DNA of 64,000 bases from Salinarimonas chemoclinalis (GCF_041514305.1 NZ_JBGMWH010000018.1:1-64000); one strand, 5' to 3'. Positions 1 through 9,156 are shown, numbered from the stretch's first letter. Program-made: numbers and translations. Notes: generated from the sequence alone by a model not told the origin.

Positions 1-477
1 CGCCTCCCGGCGGGTGCGCTCCTCGGCCTCGCGGCGGGCGCGCTCCTCCGCCTCGCGGGCCTCGGCCCGGGCGCTGGCCTCGGCGCGGGCGCGCTCCTCG
101 GCTTCGCGGCGGCGGGCGTCCTCCTGGCGACGACGCTCCTCCTCCTCGCGCCGACGGGCGTCGAGCAGGGCGGCGGCGCGGGCGTCCCGCTCGCTCTCGG
201 AGAGCGAGCGCAGCACCTGCGCGCCGGGACGCGTCGGCGTACCCGGGCGTGCGGGCTTCGCCGCCGGCGCCTGCGGCGCGGCGGGCTTGGCGGTCGGTGC
301 CGCCTCCTTCGCCTCCGCAGGCGGACGGGTGCCGCGCTTGCGCTCGACGACGACCTGCTTGGTGCGCCCGTGCGAGAAGCTCTGACGCACCGTACCCTGC
401 TCGATGCGGGGCTTGATGCTCAGGGTCTTCTGCGGCGCTTGCAGCGTCTTGTCGCCCGGGGTCTTGGTATCACTCAT
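1..477 (-). CDS. infB: Translation initiation factor IF-2, N-terminal part (runs off left edge)
   Basis: IF-2 is the GTPase that brings initiator tRNA to the 30S subunit. Only the N-terminal 159 codons are present, so the GTPase domain lies outside the window. The visible protein starts MSDTKTPGDKTL, carries the alphaproteobacterial IF-2 N-terminal SFSHGRTKQVVVERKR segment at about residues 40-56, then enters an Arg/Glu/Ala-rich charged stretch (about residues 100-159) typical of the long linker of this order. The start ATG (475-477) overlaps the stop of ylxR in an ATGAGTGA arrangement, which supports both the start and translational coupling. Fourth gene of rimP-nusA-ylxR-infB. The identity rests on context and the N-terminal motif; the catalytic part was not seen. 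Confidence 0.9.
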   Translation of the reverse strand, partial: MSDTKTPGDKTLQAPQKTLSIKPRIEQGTVRQSFSHGRTKQVVVERKRGTRPPAEAKEAAPTAKPAAPQAPAAKPARPGTPTRPGAQVLRSLSESERDARAAALLDARRREEEERRRQEDARRREAEERARAEASARAEAREAEERARREAEERTRREA

Positions 478-1210
478 TCCGCTCACGATCCTGCGGGTTC
501 GTATCGTCGTCGAGGCCTGCGCCCTCGGGGTCGAGGGGCGCGGCGTTCATGGCGATGGCTCCGCGATAGACGCATAGCCGCCGCCAGCGCTCCAGGAAGA
601 TGCGACTTCCGGCGCCCGCGACGAGGGCTGCATGTATCACACGAGACCGGCCCAAAGCCAAATCCAAATCGTCGACGGACAGCTCCGTCACGACCGGAAT
701 CCGCTCCGCGGTCTCGCCCAGGCGCCGTCGCAGCGCCTGCGCGACCTTCCTCTTGCCGTCGTCCGCCGCCTCGGAGGCGTGGACGAGGCAAGCGATGGAC
801 TTCGAGCCGACGGTCTTCACCACGGTGTCGAAGCCCGAGACGACCCGCCCCGCCTTGTTGGCGAGGGCGAGCCCCTGGCGGAGGTCCTCCACGAGCGCGG
901 CGTCGATCGCCGCTGCGAGGTCCTCCCGGACGGTGACGGCGGCCTTGAGCCCCCGCGCGAAGAGCCGGCGCTTCACCGCGCTCTCCACCGCCTCTCGCCT
1001 GGCCGAGACCCACACGCCCCGGCCGGGCAGCTTTCCCTTCAGGTCGGGCGTCACCGCACCGTCGGGCGCGGCGACGAACCGGATCAGCTCCTCGGGCGCG
1101 CGGACCTCGCGGGTGGCGACGCAGGTGCGCTGCGGCACGTGACGGCTCGCCCGCCCGGCACCCGCGGTCTCCCGCCGGCTCTCGCCCCGCTCTGCCTCGC
1201 TGCGCGTCAC
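470..1210 (-). CDS. ylxR: YlxR-family RNA-binding protein fused to an L7Ae-like domain
   Basis: 246-residue protein between nusA and infB. Residues about 26-100 are the YlxR (DUF448) fold, with the RTCVATRE entry motif and GRGVWV strand; in Firmicutes this family (RnpM) binds RNase P RNA. Residues about 110-200 resemble an L7Ae/L30e-like RNA-binding domain (ALANKAGRVVSGFDTVV, then ACLVHASEAADDG). Such two-domain versions are common in alphaproteobacteria, whereas the bare YlxR protein is about 90 residues. The 3' end overlaps the infB start by 8 bp and nusA ends 26 bp upstream, so it is a member of the operon. RNA binding is a family-level statement; the RNA partner here is unknown. Confidence 0.9.
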   Translation of the reverse strand: MTRSEAERGESRRETAGAGRASRHVPQRTCVATREVRAPEELIRFVAAPDGAVTPDLKGKLPGRGVWVSARREAVESAVKRRLFARGLKAAVTVREDLAAAIDAALVEDLRQGLALANKAGRVVSGFDTVVKTVGSKSIACLVHASEAADDGKRKVAQALRRRLGETAERIPVVTELSVDDLDLALGRSRVIHAALVAGAGSRIFLERWRRLCVYRGAIAMNAAPLDPEGAGLDDDTNPQDRERNE

Positions 1211-1236
1211 GCCCGCGTCGTCTCCTCTCGCCCGCC

Positions 1237-3021
1237 TCAGCGCGACTGCGCCCGGGCATCGTCCTCGCCGGCTTCGCCCACGGGAGCCTCGTCCACGGAA
1301 GCCTCGCCCACGGGAGCCTCGTCCACGGAAGCCTCGCCCACGCCTTCGGTCTCGCCGCCCTCGTAGACCTCGCCCTCGTAGGCCTCGCCCTCGTAGACCT
1401 CGCCCTCGTAGACCTCGCCCTCGGCGTCCTCGGCCTCCTCGGCGTACGCGTCCTCGGGGACCTCCTCGGCCGGCGGCGGCTCGATCCAGCCGGCGCGCAC
1501 GCGCGCGTCCATGATCATCGCCTCGGCGTCGGCCCGCGACAGCTCGAAGCCGTCGAGGAAGCCCGCATGGCGCTTGGCCTCGGCCCCGCGTCCCTCGGTG
1601 TAGCCGACGAGATCGTCGGTGGCGCAGCCCGCGAGGTCCTCGATCGACTTGACGTCGTTCTCGCCGAGCGCCACCAGCATGCCGCTCGTGACGCCCACCA
1701 CCTCGCGCACCTCGTCGGCGACGCCGAGCGCGATGCGCTTCTCCTCGTTCTCCGCCTCGATCTTCTCCAGATGCTCGTTCGCGCGCATCTGGATCTCCTG
1801 CGCGGTCTCCTCGTCGAAGCCCTCGATCGAGGCGATCTCGCCGAGGTCGACGTAGGCGATCTCCTCGATCGTGCGGAAGCCTTCCGAGGCGAGGAGCTGG
1901 CCCACCACCTCGTCGACGTCGAGCGCCTCCATGAACAGGTTCGTGCGCTCCACGAACTCCTTCTGGCGCCGCTCGCTCTCCTCGGCCTCGGTGAGGATGT
2001 CGATGTCCCAGCCGGTGAGCTGCGAGGCGAGGCGCACGTTCTGGCCGCGCCGGCCGATGGCGAGCGAGAGCTGCTCGTCGGGCACGACGACCTCGATGCG
2101 CTCGGCGTCCTCGTCGAGCACGACCTTGACCACCTCGGCGGGCTGGAGCGCGTTGACGATGAAGGTCGCCTCGTCCTGGCTCCAGGGAATGATGTCGATC
2201 TTCTCGCCCTGCAGCTCGCCGACCACCGCCTGCACGCGCGAACCGCGCATGCCGACGCAGGCGCCGACGGGGTCGATGGACGAATCGCGCGAGATCACCG
2301 CGATCTTGGCGCGCGAGCCCGGGTCGCGGGCCACCGCGCGGACCTCGACGATGCCGTCGTAGATCTCCGGCACTTCCTGGCCGAAGAGCTTGGCCATGAA
2401 CTGCGGATGCGTGCGCGACAGGAAGATCTGCGGCCCGCGGGTCTCGCGGCGCACGTCGTAGAGATAGGCGCGCACCCGGTCGCCGGGGCGGAAGGTCTCG
2501 CGCGGGATCAGCTCGTCGCGGCGGATGATCGCCTCGGCGCGGCCGAGGTCGACGATGACGTTGCCGTACTCCACGCGCTTGACGAGGCCGTTGACGATCT
2601 CGCCGACGCGGTCCTTGAACTCGTCGAACTGGCGATCGCGCTCGGCGTCGCGCACCTTCTGGACGATGACCTGCTTTGCCGACTGGGCGGCGATGCGGCC
2701 GAAGTCGAAGGGCGGCAGGCCCTCGGCGATGAAGTCGCCGACCATGGCGGCGGGGTTCTTGCGGCGGGCCTCCTCGAGGGTGATCTCGGTGGCGTCGTTG
2801 TCCACCTGCTCGACCACCTGCAGCAGCCGCGAGAGCGCGATCTCGCCCGTCTTCGGGTTGATCTCGGCGCGCACCTCGGTCTCGCTGCCGTAGCGGGAGC
2901 GGGCCGCCTTCTGGATGGCGTCCTCCATCGCGGCGAGCACGATCTGGCGATCGATCACCTTCTCGCGGGCGACCGCGTCGGCGATCTGCAAGAGCTCGAG
3001 CCTGTTGGCGCTGACGGCCAT
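1237..3021 (-). CDS. nusA: Transcription termination/antitermination factor NusA
   Basis: NusA (594 residues) binds RNA polymerase and nascent RNA to modulate pausing, termination and antitermination. Order of domains: N-terminal polymerase-binding domain (1-~130), S1 (~135-200), KH1/KH2 (~205-345, including VGACVGMRGSRVQ and LAIGRRGQNVRLASQLTGW), then helix-hairpin-helix repeats (~365-530). It ends in a very acidic low-complexity tail built on YEGEV/A units and DEAPVGEASV-type units, encoded by tandem DNA repeats. The start ATG lies 8 bp after the rimP stop. The tail is longer and more repetitive than usual for the family, and its role is unknown. Confidence 0.97.
   Translation of the reverse strand: MAVSANRLELLQIADAVAREKVIDRQIVLAAMEDAIQKAARSRYGSETEVRAEINPKTGEIALSRLLQVVEQVDNDATEITLEEARRKNPAAMVGDFIAEGLPPFDFGRIAAQSAKQVIVQKVRDAERDRQFDEFKDRVGEIVNGLVKRVEYGNVIVDLGRAEAIIRRDELIPRETFRPGDRVRAYLYDVRRETRGPQIFLSRTHPQFMAKLFGQEVPEIYDGIVEVRAVARDPGSRAKIAVISRDSSIDPVGACVGMRGSRVQAVVGELQGEKIDIIPWSQDEATFIVNALQPAEVVKVVLDEDAERIEVVVPDEQLSLAIGRRGQNVRLASQLTGWDIDILTEAEESERRQKEFVERTNLFMEALDVDEVVGQLLASEGFRTIEEIAYVDLGEIASIEGFDEETAQEIQMRANEHLEKIEAENEEKRIALGVADEVREVVGVTSGMLVALGENDVKSIEDLAGCATDDLVGYTEGRGAEAKRHAGFLDGFELSRADAEAMIMDARVRAGWIEPPPAEEVPEDAYAEEAEDAEGEVYEGEVYEGEAYEGEVYEGGETEGVGEASVDEAPVGEASVDEAPVGEAGEDDARAQSR
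1271..1342. repeat. 30-bp tandem repeat in the 3' end of nusA (2.4 copies)
   Basis: Two near-identical 30-bp units (1271-1300, 1301-1330, one difference) followed by 12 bp of a third. The unit is a multiple of three, so copy-number change would lengthen or shorten the acidic C-terminal tail of NusA by ten residues without a frameshift. Confidence 0.85.
1361..1420. repeat. 15-bp tandem repeat in nusA tail (4 copies)
   Basis: Four consecutive 15-bp units (1361-1375, 1376-1390, 1391-1405, 1406-1420), differing at one base in the second. They encode the YEGEV/YEGEA pentapeptide ladder of the NusA tail. In-frame unit length suggests tolerated slippage. Confidence 0.85.
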
Positions 3022-3028
3022 GGTCCTG

Positions 3029-3754
3029 TCACTCCTTCGGGGAGGGATGGTTGTCGTTGTCCACGGTCGCGTCCGGGGCGTCGGGCTCCTCGCCCTCCTC
3101 CCCGGCGCTCTCGATGGTCTCGTCCGCGCCCTCGGCCGAGGGCGCCGTTCCGCGCCTGAGCGATTCGCGGACGAGGTCGTCGGTCAGCACGAGCCGCGCC
3201 TCGCCGATGTCGTCGAGCGGCAGCCGCGCCAGCGGGTCGACGCCGTCGGGAACGTCTGGAAGGAGGATGAGCGCGTGCTCGTCCTCGACGCCCCGCACGA
3301 GCCCGCGGAAGCGCTTGCGCGCCCCCACCGGCCGGGCCATCTCGACCTTCGCCTCGTGCCCGGCCCAGCGGATGAAGTCGGCGGGCCGCACCAGCGGCCG
3401 GTCGATGCCCGGCGAGGAGACCTCGAGATTGTAGGCCGTGGTGACGGGATCGTCGACGTCGAGCGCCGGCGAGATCGCCCGGCTCACCGTCTCGCAATCG
3501 TCCACGCCCATCGTGCCGTCGGGCCGCTCGGCCATGACCTGGACCGTGCAGCCGTTCTGGCTCGAGATCTTCACGCGCACCAGCCGGTAGCCGAGATCCT
3601 CGATCACGGGCTCGACGATCGCCGCCACGCGGGCGGCGAGGCCGGTCTCGGCGATCAGGCGCTCTTCCAGCCGGTCCTGAAGTCGGTCGTGCATGCGATC
3701 CGCCACGGCGGCAGGTTTCCTCGTCGTCGGGAGCGCACCCGTCGTCGCGGGCAT
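3029..3754 (-). CDS. rimP: Ribosome maturation factor RimP
   Basis: RimP assists 30S subunit assembly. The 241-residue protein has the family N-domain with DLGYRLVRVKI and VQVMAERPDG, followed by CETVSRAISPALD and NLEVSSPGIDRPL, the signature of the family, then the SH3-like C-domain and a long acidic tail of about 45 residues. The annotated ATG gives a 20-residue unconserved extension; a second ATG at 3694 (MHDRLQDRL) is an equally possible start. First gene of the rimP-nusA-ylxR-infB operon, with a terminator-like hairpin just upstream that separates it from the c-di-GMP gene. Confidence 0.95.
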   Translation of the reverse strand: MPATTGALPTTRKPAAVADRMHDRLQDRLEERLIAETGLAARVAAIVEPVIEDLGYRLVRVKISSQNGCTVQVMAERPDGTMGVDDCETVSRAISPALDVDDPVTTAYNLEVSSPGIDRPLVRPADFIRWAGHEAKVEMARPVGARKRFRGLVRGVEDEHALILLPDVPDGVDPLARLPLDDIGEARLVLTDDLVRESLRRGTAPSAEGADETIESAGEEGEEPDAPDATVDNDNHPSPKE

Positions 3755-3811
3755 CGCTCGAAATGGCTCTCGTCCACGGCACGTGCCGCGGCGGCCCCGG
3801 CGAACCCGCGT

Positions 3812-3850
3812 CCAATATGAGAAAGGAGCGGACCCGGTCAGGGTCCACTC
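3812..3850 (-). terminator. Intrinsic terminator-like hairpin downstream of the Amt-GGDEF-EAL gene
   Basis: Arms at 3826-3835 and 3841-3850 form a 10-bp stem (one mismatch) around a 5-nt loop. On the minus strand the stem is followed by CTTTCTCATATTGG, a modest U-rich stretch. It sits between the end of the minus-strand fusion gene (3973) and the start of rimP (3754), where transcription should be separated. Confidence 0.55.
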
Positions 3851-3972
3851 CCGCGAGGCGACGCTCTCACGCCGCTACCAGAGCTGACAGGGAGGCATAT
3901 ACGCGCCTGCGGCGGCGGATTCAAGTGCGCCCGCGGTCGGGATCGATCCGGACGGCGCACTCGCCCCGCCGG

Positions 3973-6900
3973 TCACCCCGCAGCGCGCAGCGCCGCCCCC
4001 GCCCGCTCCCCGATCAGCCGCCGCACCGCCTCCGGCGCCTCCCGCACGACCTCCTCCAAGGGCGCCGGGCGGGCGACGAGGAAGCCCTGGACCTCGTCGC
4101 AGCCGCGCTCCATCAGGCGCGCGAGCTGGTCTGGCGTCTCCACGCCCTCGGCGACGACGCGCACGCCGAGCCCCTCGGACAGCCGCAGGACCGATTGCAC
4201 GATGTGCCAGGCGCTCTCGTCCTCGCCCATGCCGCGAATGAAGGAGCGGTCGATCTTGATCGTGTCGAAGGGAAAGCGCGTGAGGTAGGAGAGCGACGAA
4301 TAGCCCGTGCCGAAATCGTCGAGCGCGACGCGCACGCCCGCGCGCTCCAGCGTCTGGAGGATGGCGATCGCCCGCTTGTCGTCGTCGACGAGGACGCTCT
4401 CGGTGATCTCGAGCTCGAGCCGCTCCGGCGGCAGGCCGGCGTCCTCGAGCGCGCCGAGCACGGTGTCGAGGAAGTCCGGGTCGCGGAACTGGCGGGGGCT
4501 CACGTTGACGCTGATCGACGCGCCCGGGAAGGCGTCCGCGCCGGCGCGGCAGGCCTCGCGCAGGACGAAGGCGCCGATCGGGACGATCAGCCCCGTGTCC
4601 TCGGCGACGGGGATGAAGTCGGCGGGCGCGATCGCGCCGTCCTCGCCGTGCGTCCAGCGCAGCAGCGCCTCGTAGGAGACGATGGCGCCGTCGGCCAGCG
4701 AGAGCCGCGGCTGCCAATGCAGCACGAGCTCGCCACGGTCGAGCGCGCCGGCGAGCGCCGCCTCGATGCGCTGGCGCCGGCGCTGGGCCTCGCCCATGCC
4801 GGGCTCGTAGAGCGCCCAGCCGTTGCGCCCGGCGTTCTTGGCGACGTAGAGCGCCGTGTCCGCCTGCTGGAACAGGCTCGTCGCGTCCGCACCGTGATCG
4901 GGGAAGAGCGCGAGGCCGATGGAGGCGCAGGGGCGGATCTCCTGGCCGCTCGGCAGGGTCACGGGCTTGGCGATCTCGCGCAGGATGCGGTGGGCGAGGT
5001 CGGTCGCCTGCGCGGCGAGCACCACGCCCGCCTGAACGACGGCGAACTCGTCGCCGCCGAGCCGCGCGGCGCAGTCGCCCTCCCGGCACAGCGCCCGCAG
5101 CCGGCTCGCCACCGCGACGATGACGGCGTCGCCCGCGGGGTGGCCCCACAGGTCGTTGATGTCCTTGAAGCGGTCGAGGTCGACGAGGAGCAGCGCCGCC
5201 CCCGTCTTGGCCTCGGCGCCGGGGGCGACGCGCCGGGCGAGCTCGCGGTTGAAGAGCGTGCGGTTGGGCAGGTCGGTGAGGGGGTCGTGGAGCGCGAGGT
5301 GGTAGATGCGGGCCTCCGCCTCGCGCCGCTCGCGCTGGTCGGCGATGGCGAGGACCTGCGCCCGAGCCCCGTTGACCACGATGGTGCGCCGCCGGATCTC
5401 GACGGGCACGAGCGCGCCCTCCGCCCCGCGCACCCGCAGTTCGCAGGGCGGACCGTCGGGCGTCTCCAGGGCGCGGCGCAGCTCCGGCCAGTCGGCGCCG
5501 GCGACGAGGTCGCGCAGCGGCGCGCCCCGCAGCGCGTCCGCGGGGCGGCCGAAGAGCGCGTGCGCCGAGCCGTTGGCGTCGGCGACGATACCGTCGCGCA
5601 CGATCAGGATGCCCTCGAAGGTCGCCTCCGCCAGCGCCGCGAGCCGGGCCGCCTCCTCCCGCGTGCGCCGCCGCTCGGTCTCGTCGCCGCGCCGCGCCTC
5701 CGCCGTCTGGAGCGTGTCCATCAGCCGGTTGAACAGCTCGGTGAGGCTCTGGGCGTCGTCGCCGTCGACCACGGGCAGGCGCGCGGCGAGGTCGATGTCG
5801 CCGCGCACCAGCGCCTGCATGGCGTCCTCGACGTGGCCGGTGCCGAGCCGGGTCGCGTGCTCGGCGAGATTCAGCCCCGCGGCCTCGTCGGCTGCGTCGA
5901 CGCGAAGCGGCATCACGCGCCCGAGCGCACCGAAGACGAGCCAGGCGATGCCGAAGGCCCAGGCCGCGTTCACGCCGACGCCGAGCGCCTGCACGCCGAA
6001 CTGCGTCCAGGCGTCGCCGGTCGGGAGCGCCGCGGCCGGGGCGAGGAGCGCGAGCGCCAGCGTCCCGAAGGCGCCCGCGGCGCCGTGCGCCCCGACCGCG
6101 CCGACCGCGTCGTCGACCCGCCACCGCGTCTCCAGCAGCCGGTTCGCCTCGTTGGCGACGATCCCGCCGAGGAACCCGACGAGCATCGCCGCGCCGGGCG
6201 AGAGCAGGTGGCAGCCGGCGGTGACGGCGACGAGGCCGCCGACGACGCCGTTGATCGGCCGCTCCGGCGGCAGGCGCCCGTCGCGCGTCCAGCCGGCGAC
6301 GTAGCCGCCCGCGCCGCCGGCGGCGCCGGCGAGCACGGTCGCGAGCACGATCCCCGCGACGGCGGGCGAGGCCTCCAGCGTGGAGCCGCCGTTGAAGCCG
6401 ATCCAGCCCACGAACAGCACGAGCGCGCCGGCCGCCGACAGGACCGGGCTGTGCCCGGCGATCCGCACCGGTCGCCCGGCGGCGTCGAAGCGCCCCGCCC
6501 GCGGGCCGAGCGCGAGGCAGGCCGCGAGGGCGATCCAGGCGCCGGTCGCGTGCACCACCGTCGCGCCGGCGAAGTCGACGAAGCCGAGATCGGCGAGCCA
6601 GGCGCCGGACGCGGGCGCGAGCGCGCCCCCCCAGGCCCAGTGCACGAAGACCGGGTAGATCAGACCGGCCGTCACCAGGGCGCAGGCGACGTAGGCGGAC
6701 AGCCGCATGCGCTCGGCCACCGCCCCCGCGACGATCGTCGCCGCCGTGCCGCAGAACATCACCTGGAAGACGAAGAAGCCGATCTCCTCCGGGCCCAGGT
6801 CGGCGAGCAGCACGAACCGCGGCTCGGCGCCCACCGGCAGGAGGCTCGACGAGGCGCCGAAGGCGAGCGCGAAGCCGACGCCCGCGAAGGCCAGGGTGGC

Positions 6901-7137
6901 GAAGACGAAGTCGAGGAGGTTCTTCTGCGCCACGTTGACCGCGTTCTTGGTGCGCACGGCGCCCGCCTCGAGCAGCATGAAGCCGATCTGCATCAGGAAG
7001 ACGAGTGCCGCCGCGGTGAGCACCCAGGTCGCATCCAGCCGATCGGCGAGATCGGACGGGGCGGCGGCGGCCGGTGTCGCCCAAACAACAGGCAAAATGA
7101 TGCATAGACGAGCAGATCGAACGACTGGACGCTGCAT
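3973..7137 (-). CDS. Ammonium-transporter/PAS/GGDEF/EAL fusion, predicted ammonium-responsive c-di-GMP enzyme
   Basis: A 1054-residue membrane protein. Residues 1-26 are a signal-peptide-like segment. About 35-415 form a complete Amt/Rh channel fold (about 11 membrane segments) with the conserved Asp188 (VDFAG) and both twin histidines (His196 in GATVVHATG and His351 in GAHGAAG). A linker and a PAS domain (~500-600) lead to a GGDEF diguanylate cyclase (~610-775, intact GGDEF 694-698 with an RxxD inhibitory site at 685-688) and an EAL phosphodiesterase (~785-1040; EALLR from 823, DDFGTGYSSL). Both catalytic signatures look intact. I chose ATG 7137 because it begins the signal peptide; the frame stays open upstream to 7293 without homology. 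By analogy with Amt-kinase fusions it probably senses ammonium rather than merely transporting it; that is inference. Confidence 0.93.
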   Translation of the reverse strand: MQRPVVRSARLCIILPVVWATPAAAAPSDLADRLDATWVLTAAALVFLMQIGFMLLEAGAVRTKNAVNVAQKNLLDFVFATLAFAGVGFALAFGASSSLLPVGAEPRFVLLADLGPEEIGFFVFQVMFCGTAATIVAGAVAERMRLSAYVACALVTAGLIYPVFVHWAWGGALAPASGAWLADLGFVDFAGATVVHATGAWIALAACLALGPRAGRFDAAGRPVRIAGHSPVLSAAGALVLFVGWIGFNGGSTLEASPAVAGIVLATVLAGAAGGAGGYVAGWTRDGRLPPERPINGVVGGLVAVTAGCHLLSPGAAMLVGFLGGIVANEANRLLETRWRVDDAVGAVGAHGAAGAFGTLALALLAPAAALPTGDAWTQFGVQALGVGVNAAWAFGIAWLVFGALGRVMPLRVDAADEAAGLNLAEHATRLGTGHVEDAMQALVRGDIDLAARLPVVDGDDAQSLTELFNRLMDTLQTAEARRGDETERRRTREEAARLAALAEATFEGILIVRDGIVADANGSAHALFGRPADALRGAPLRDLVAGADWPELRRALETPDGPPCELRVRGAEGALVPVEIRRRTIVVNGARAQVLAIADQRERREAEARIYHLALHDPLTDLPNRTLFNRELARRVAPGAEAKTGAALLLVDLDRFKDINDLWGHPAGDAVIVAVASRLRALCREGDCAARLGGDEFAVVQAGVVLAAQATDLAHRILREIAKPVTLPSGQEIRPCASIGLALFPDHGADATSLFQQADTALYVAKNAGRNGWALYEPGMGEAQRRRQRIEAALAGALDRGELVLHWQPRLSLADGAIVSYEALLRWTHGEDGAIAPADFIPVAEDTGLIVPIGAFVLREACRAGADAFPGASISVNVSPRQFRDPDFLDTVLGALEDAGLPPERLELEITESVLVDDDKRAIAILQTLERAGVRVALDDFGTGYSSLSYLTRFPFDTIKIDRSFIRGMGEDESAWHIVQSVLRLSEGLGVRVVAEGVETPDQLARLMERGCDEVQGFLVARPAPLEEVVREAPEAVRRLIGERAGAALRAAG

Positions 7138-7367
7138 GGCGGAATTCCGATTTCGGCGCGCGAGGCAATGTCGTCCGCCACGCCTTAACGCTGGGTTCCT
7201 GTCGCGATGTTTCACCGCGTGCGGATCGGCGGCCGTGGCGGCGCCGCCGCGAATCGGCGGGCGCCCGCCGCATTGAGCCCTCGCCCTCAACACATCGCTT
7301 ACGAAAGGCCGTTAAGTTCCACTCGACGCGGCGGCGGGGATGGCCGGCGCCCGGGGCCGATCTCTCG

Positions 7368-8489
7368 ATGGACATGCTGACCTCGCTCGTTTCGGACGTG
7401 GAGGACGCCGTCGCCAACGGCGATCCGACCCGGCGCGTCGAGACGCTGCGGCGCATGACGGACCTCTTCATCGAGCAGGCGCCGCACCTCGCCGACCTGC
7501 ACGTCGCCGTCTTCGACGAGGTGATCCTGCGGCTGGCGCGGGGCATCGAGTTCCGCGTGCGCGTCGAGCTCTCCGAGCGGCTCGCCGATCTCGTCAACGC
7601 GCCCGCGGGCGTGCTGCGCGACCTCGCCTTCGACGACGAGATCGCGGTGGCCCGCCCCGTGCTCGAGCGCGCGGTGCGGCTCGGCGAGGACGATCTCGCC
7701 GAGGTCGCGGCCAGCAAGAGCCAGGAGCATCTGCTCGCACTCACCCGCCGCGCGCGCCTGTCCGCGCGCATCACCGAGATCCTGGTCGATCGCGGCGACG
7801 AGCGCGTGGTCTGCGCGGTGGCCGGCAACGAAGGCGCGGCGCTCTCCGACCGCTCGCTGTCGTGCCTCGTCGAGAAGGCCCGCGGCGACGAGGGCCTGCA
7901 GAGCCAGCTCCAGGCCCGCGCCAGCCTCGGCAACGAGCAGCTCCAGCAGCTCGTCGCCATCGCCCGCGAGAAGGCGCGCGTGTCGATGCGCGCCGCGCTC
8001 GGGGGGCTCGACGGGCTCTCGATCGACGCCGCCGCCTTCGACGACGCGGTGGACGACGCCGCCGAGGACGTGGCGCGCACCTCGAGCTACAAGGCGCTCG
8101 TCGACGACTTCGCCGACGCCGCGAAGATCGTCACCGAATGCGCCGGTTCGGGCGCGCTCGACGAGGAGACCATCGCCGGCTGGGCGCGCGACGGGCGCAT
8201 CGAGGAGGCGCTCGCGGCGATCGCCCACCTCGCGCACGTGCCGCCGACGGTGGTGGCGCGCGCCTTCCACTCGAACCACTACGATCCGTTGCTCTTCATC
8301 CTGCGCTCGCTGCGATTCGGCTGGTCGACCTTCAAGACCTTCCTCGTCGCCAAGGCGGGGCGAGACCTCACCGAGGAGGTCCACCGCTCGGCCTTCGCCG
8401 CCTTCCAGCAGCTCTCGGTCTCGACGGCGCAGCGGATCGTGCGCTTCACGGCGATGCGCGAGCGCACACTCGAGGCCGAGGCGCTCTGA
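7368..8489 (+). CDS. DUF2336 domain-containing protein
   Basis: 373-residue soluble, largely helical protein matching the alphaproteobacterial DUF2336 family: an N-terminal region with HEAT-like helices (RRVETLRRMTDLFIEQAP, then VRVELSERLADLVNAP) and a long all-helical C-terminal region. No catalytic motif is visible. Members are often near motility, envelope or cyclic-di-GMP genes, but no biochemical role is established. It is divergent from the Amt-GGDEF-EAL gene with about 230 bp between the starts, so the two may share a regulatory region. It converges with the LysE-type exporter (16-bp gap). Confidence 0.85.
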   Translation: MDMLTSLVSDVEDAVANGDPTRRVETLRRMTDLFIEQAPHLADLHVAVFDEVILRLARGIEFRVRVELSERLADLVNAPAGVLRDLAFDDEIAVARPVLERAVRLGEDDLAEVAASKSQEHLLALTRRARLSARITEILVDRGDERVVCAVAGNEGAALSDRSLSCLVEKARGDEGLQSQLQARASLGNEQLQQLVAIAREKARVSMRAALGGLDGLSIDAAAFDDAVDDAAEDVARTSSYKALVDDFADAAKIVTECAGSGALDEETIAGWARDGRIEEALAAIAHLAHVPPTVVARAFHSNHYDPLLFILRSLRFGWSTFKTFLVAKAGRDLTEEVHRSAFAAFQQLSVSTAQRIVRFTAMRERTLEAEAL

Positions 8490-8505
8490 CGCCGGGGCGG
8501 CGCGC

Positions 8506-9156
8506 TCAGCGCACGGTGGCGAGGATCTGCAGCGCGAAGAGCCCGAACACGCCCGCGAACACGATGTCGACGCCGCGCAGCACCCGCGGGCGGGAGCGCG
8601 CCAGCGCCACCACCTCGTCCGCCGCCAGGATCGCGAGCGCCGCGAGCGGGGCGGAGAGCGCGACGAACCACAGCCCCAGGAAGACGAGCTTCTCGGCCGC
8701 GTGCGGATCGCCGGCGGCGACGAACTGCGGGAGGAAGCCGACGAAGAACAGGATCACCTTCGGGTTCGACAGGTTGATGCCCACGCCGAGCAGCCAAGTC
8801 GCGCGCAGCGACGCCGGCGCGGGCCCGCCCGGCCGCAGGCTGAGCGCCGAGCCGTTGCGCAGAGCGTCCCAGGCCATCCAGAGCAGGTAGAGACCGCCCA
8901 CGATCTTCACCGCCCCGAAGGCCGCCGGCGAGGCGGCGAGCAGCGCCGAGAGCCCGAGCGCCGCGAGCAGCGTGTGCACGAGCGCGCCGGTGAAGGCGCC
9001 GAACATCGCCGCCATGCCGCAGGCGCGCCCGCCCTGCACGGTCTTCGACAGGAACAGGCTCATGTCCGGCCCCGGCGTGACGAACAGCACGAGGCAGGCG
9101 CCGGAGAACAGGAGGAGCGTGTGGAGGTCGGGCAGGAAGGTGGGGGCGAACGTCAT
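8506..9156 (-). CDS. LysE/RhtB-family amino-acid exporter
   Basis: 216-residue inner-membrane protein with about six hydrophobic segments and the family hallmark VTPGPDMSLFLSKT in the first helix-loop (GPD motif), GLYLLWMAWDAL in the middle and NLSNPKVILFFVGFLPQFV in the C-terminal half. Family members export lysine, homoserine, threonine or similar. ATG 9156 (MTFAPTF) is chosen over the upstream in-frame start at 9249 because the upstream stretch is Arg-rich and not conserved. The substrate cannot be predicted from sequence. Confidence 0.92.
   Translation of the reverse strand: MTFAPTFLPDLHTLLLFSGACLVLFVTPGPDMSLFLSKTVQGGRACGMAAMFGAFTGALVHTLLAALGLSALLAASPAAFGAVKIVGGLYLLWMAWDALRNGSALSLRPGGPAPASLRATWLLGVGINLSNPKVILFFVGFLPQFVAAGDPHAAEKLVFLGLWFVALSAPLAALAILAADEVVALARSRPRVLRGVDIVFAGVFGLFALQILATVR

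Noticed and set aside
3763..7107. Very long open frames antisense to the Amt-GGDEF-EAL gene and similar frames opposite pnp, ffh, nusA and the second GGDEF-EAL gene
   Set aside because: They are Arg/Ala/His-rich mirror frames caused by the extreme GC bias at third codon positions; no domain or start signal supports them.
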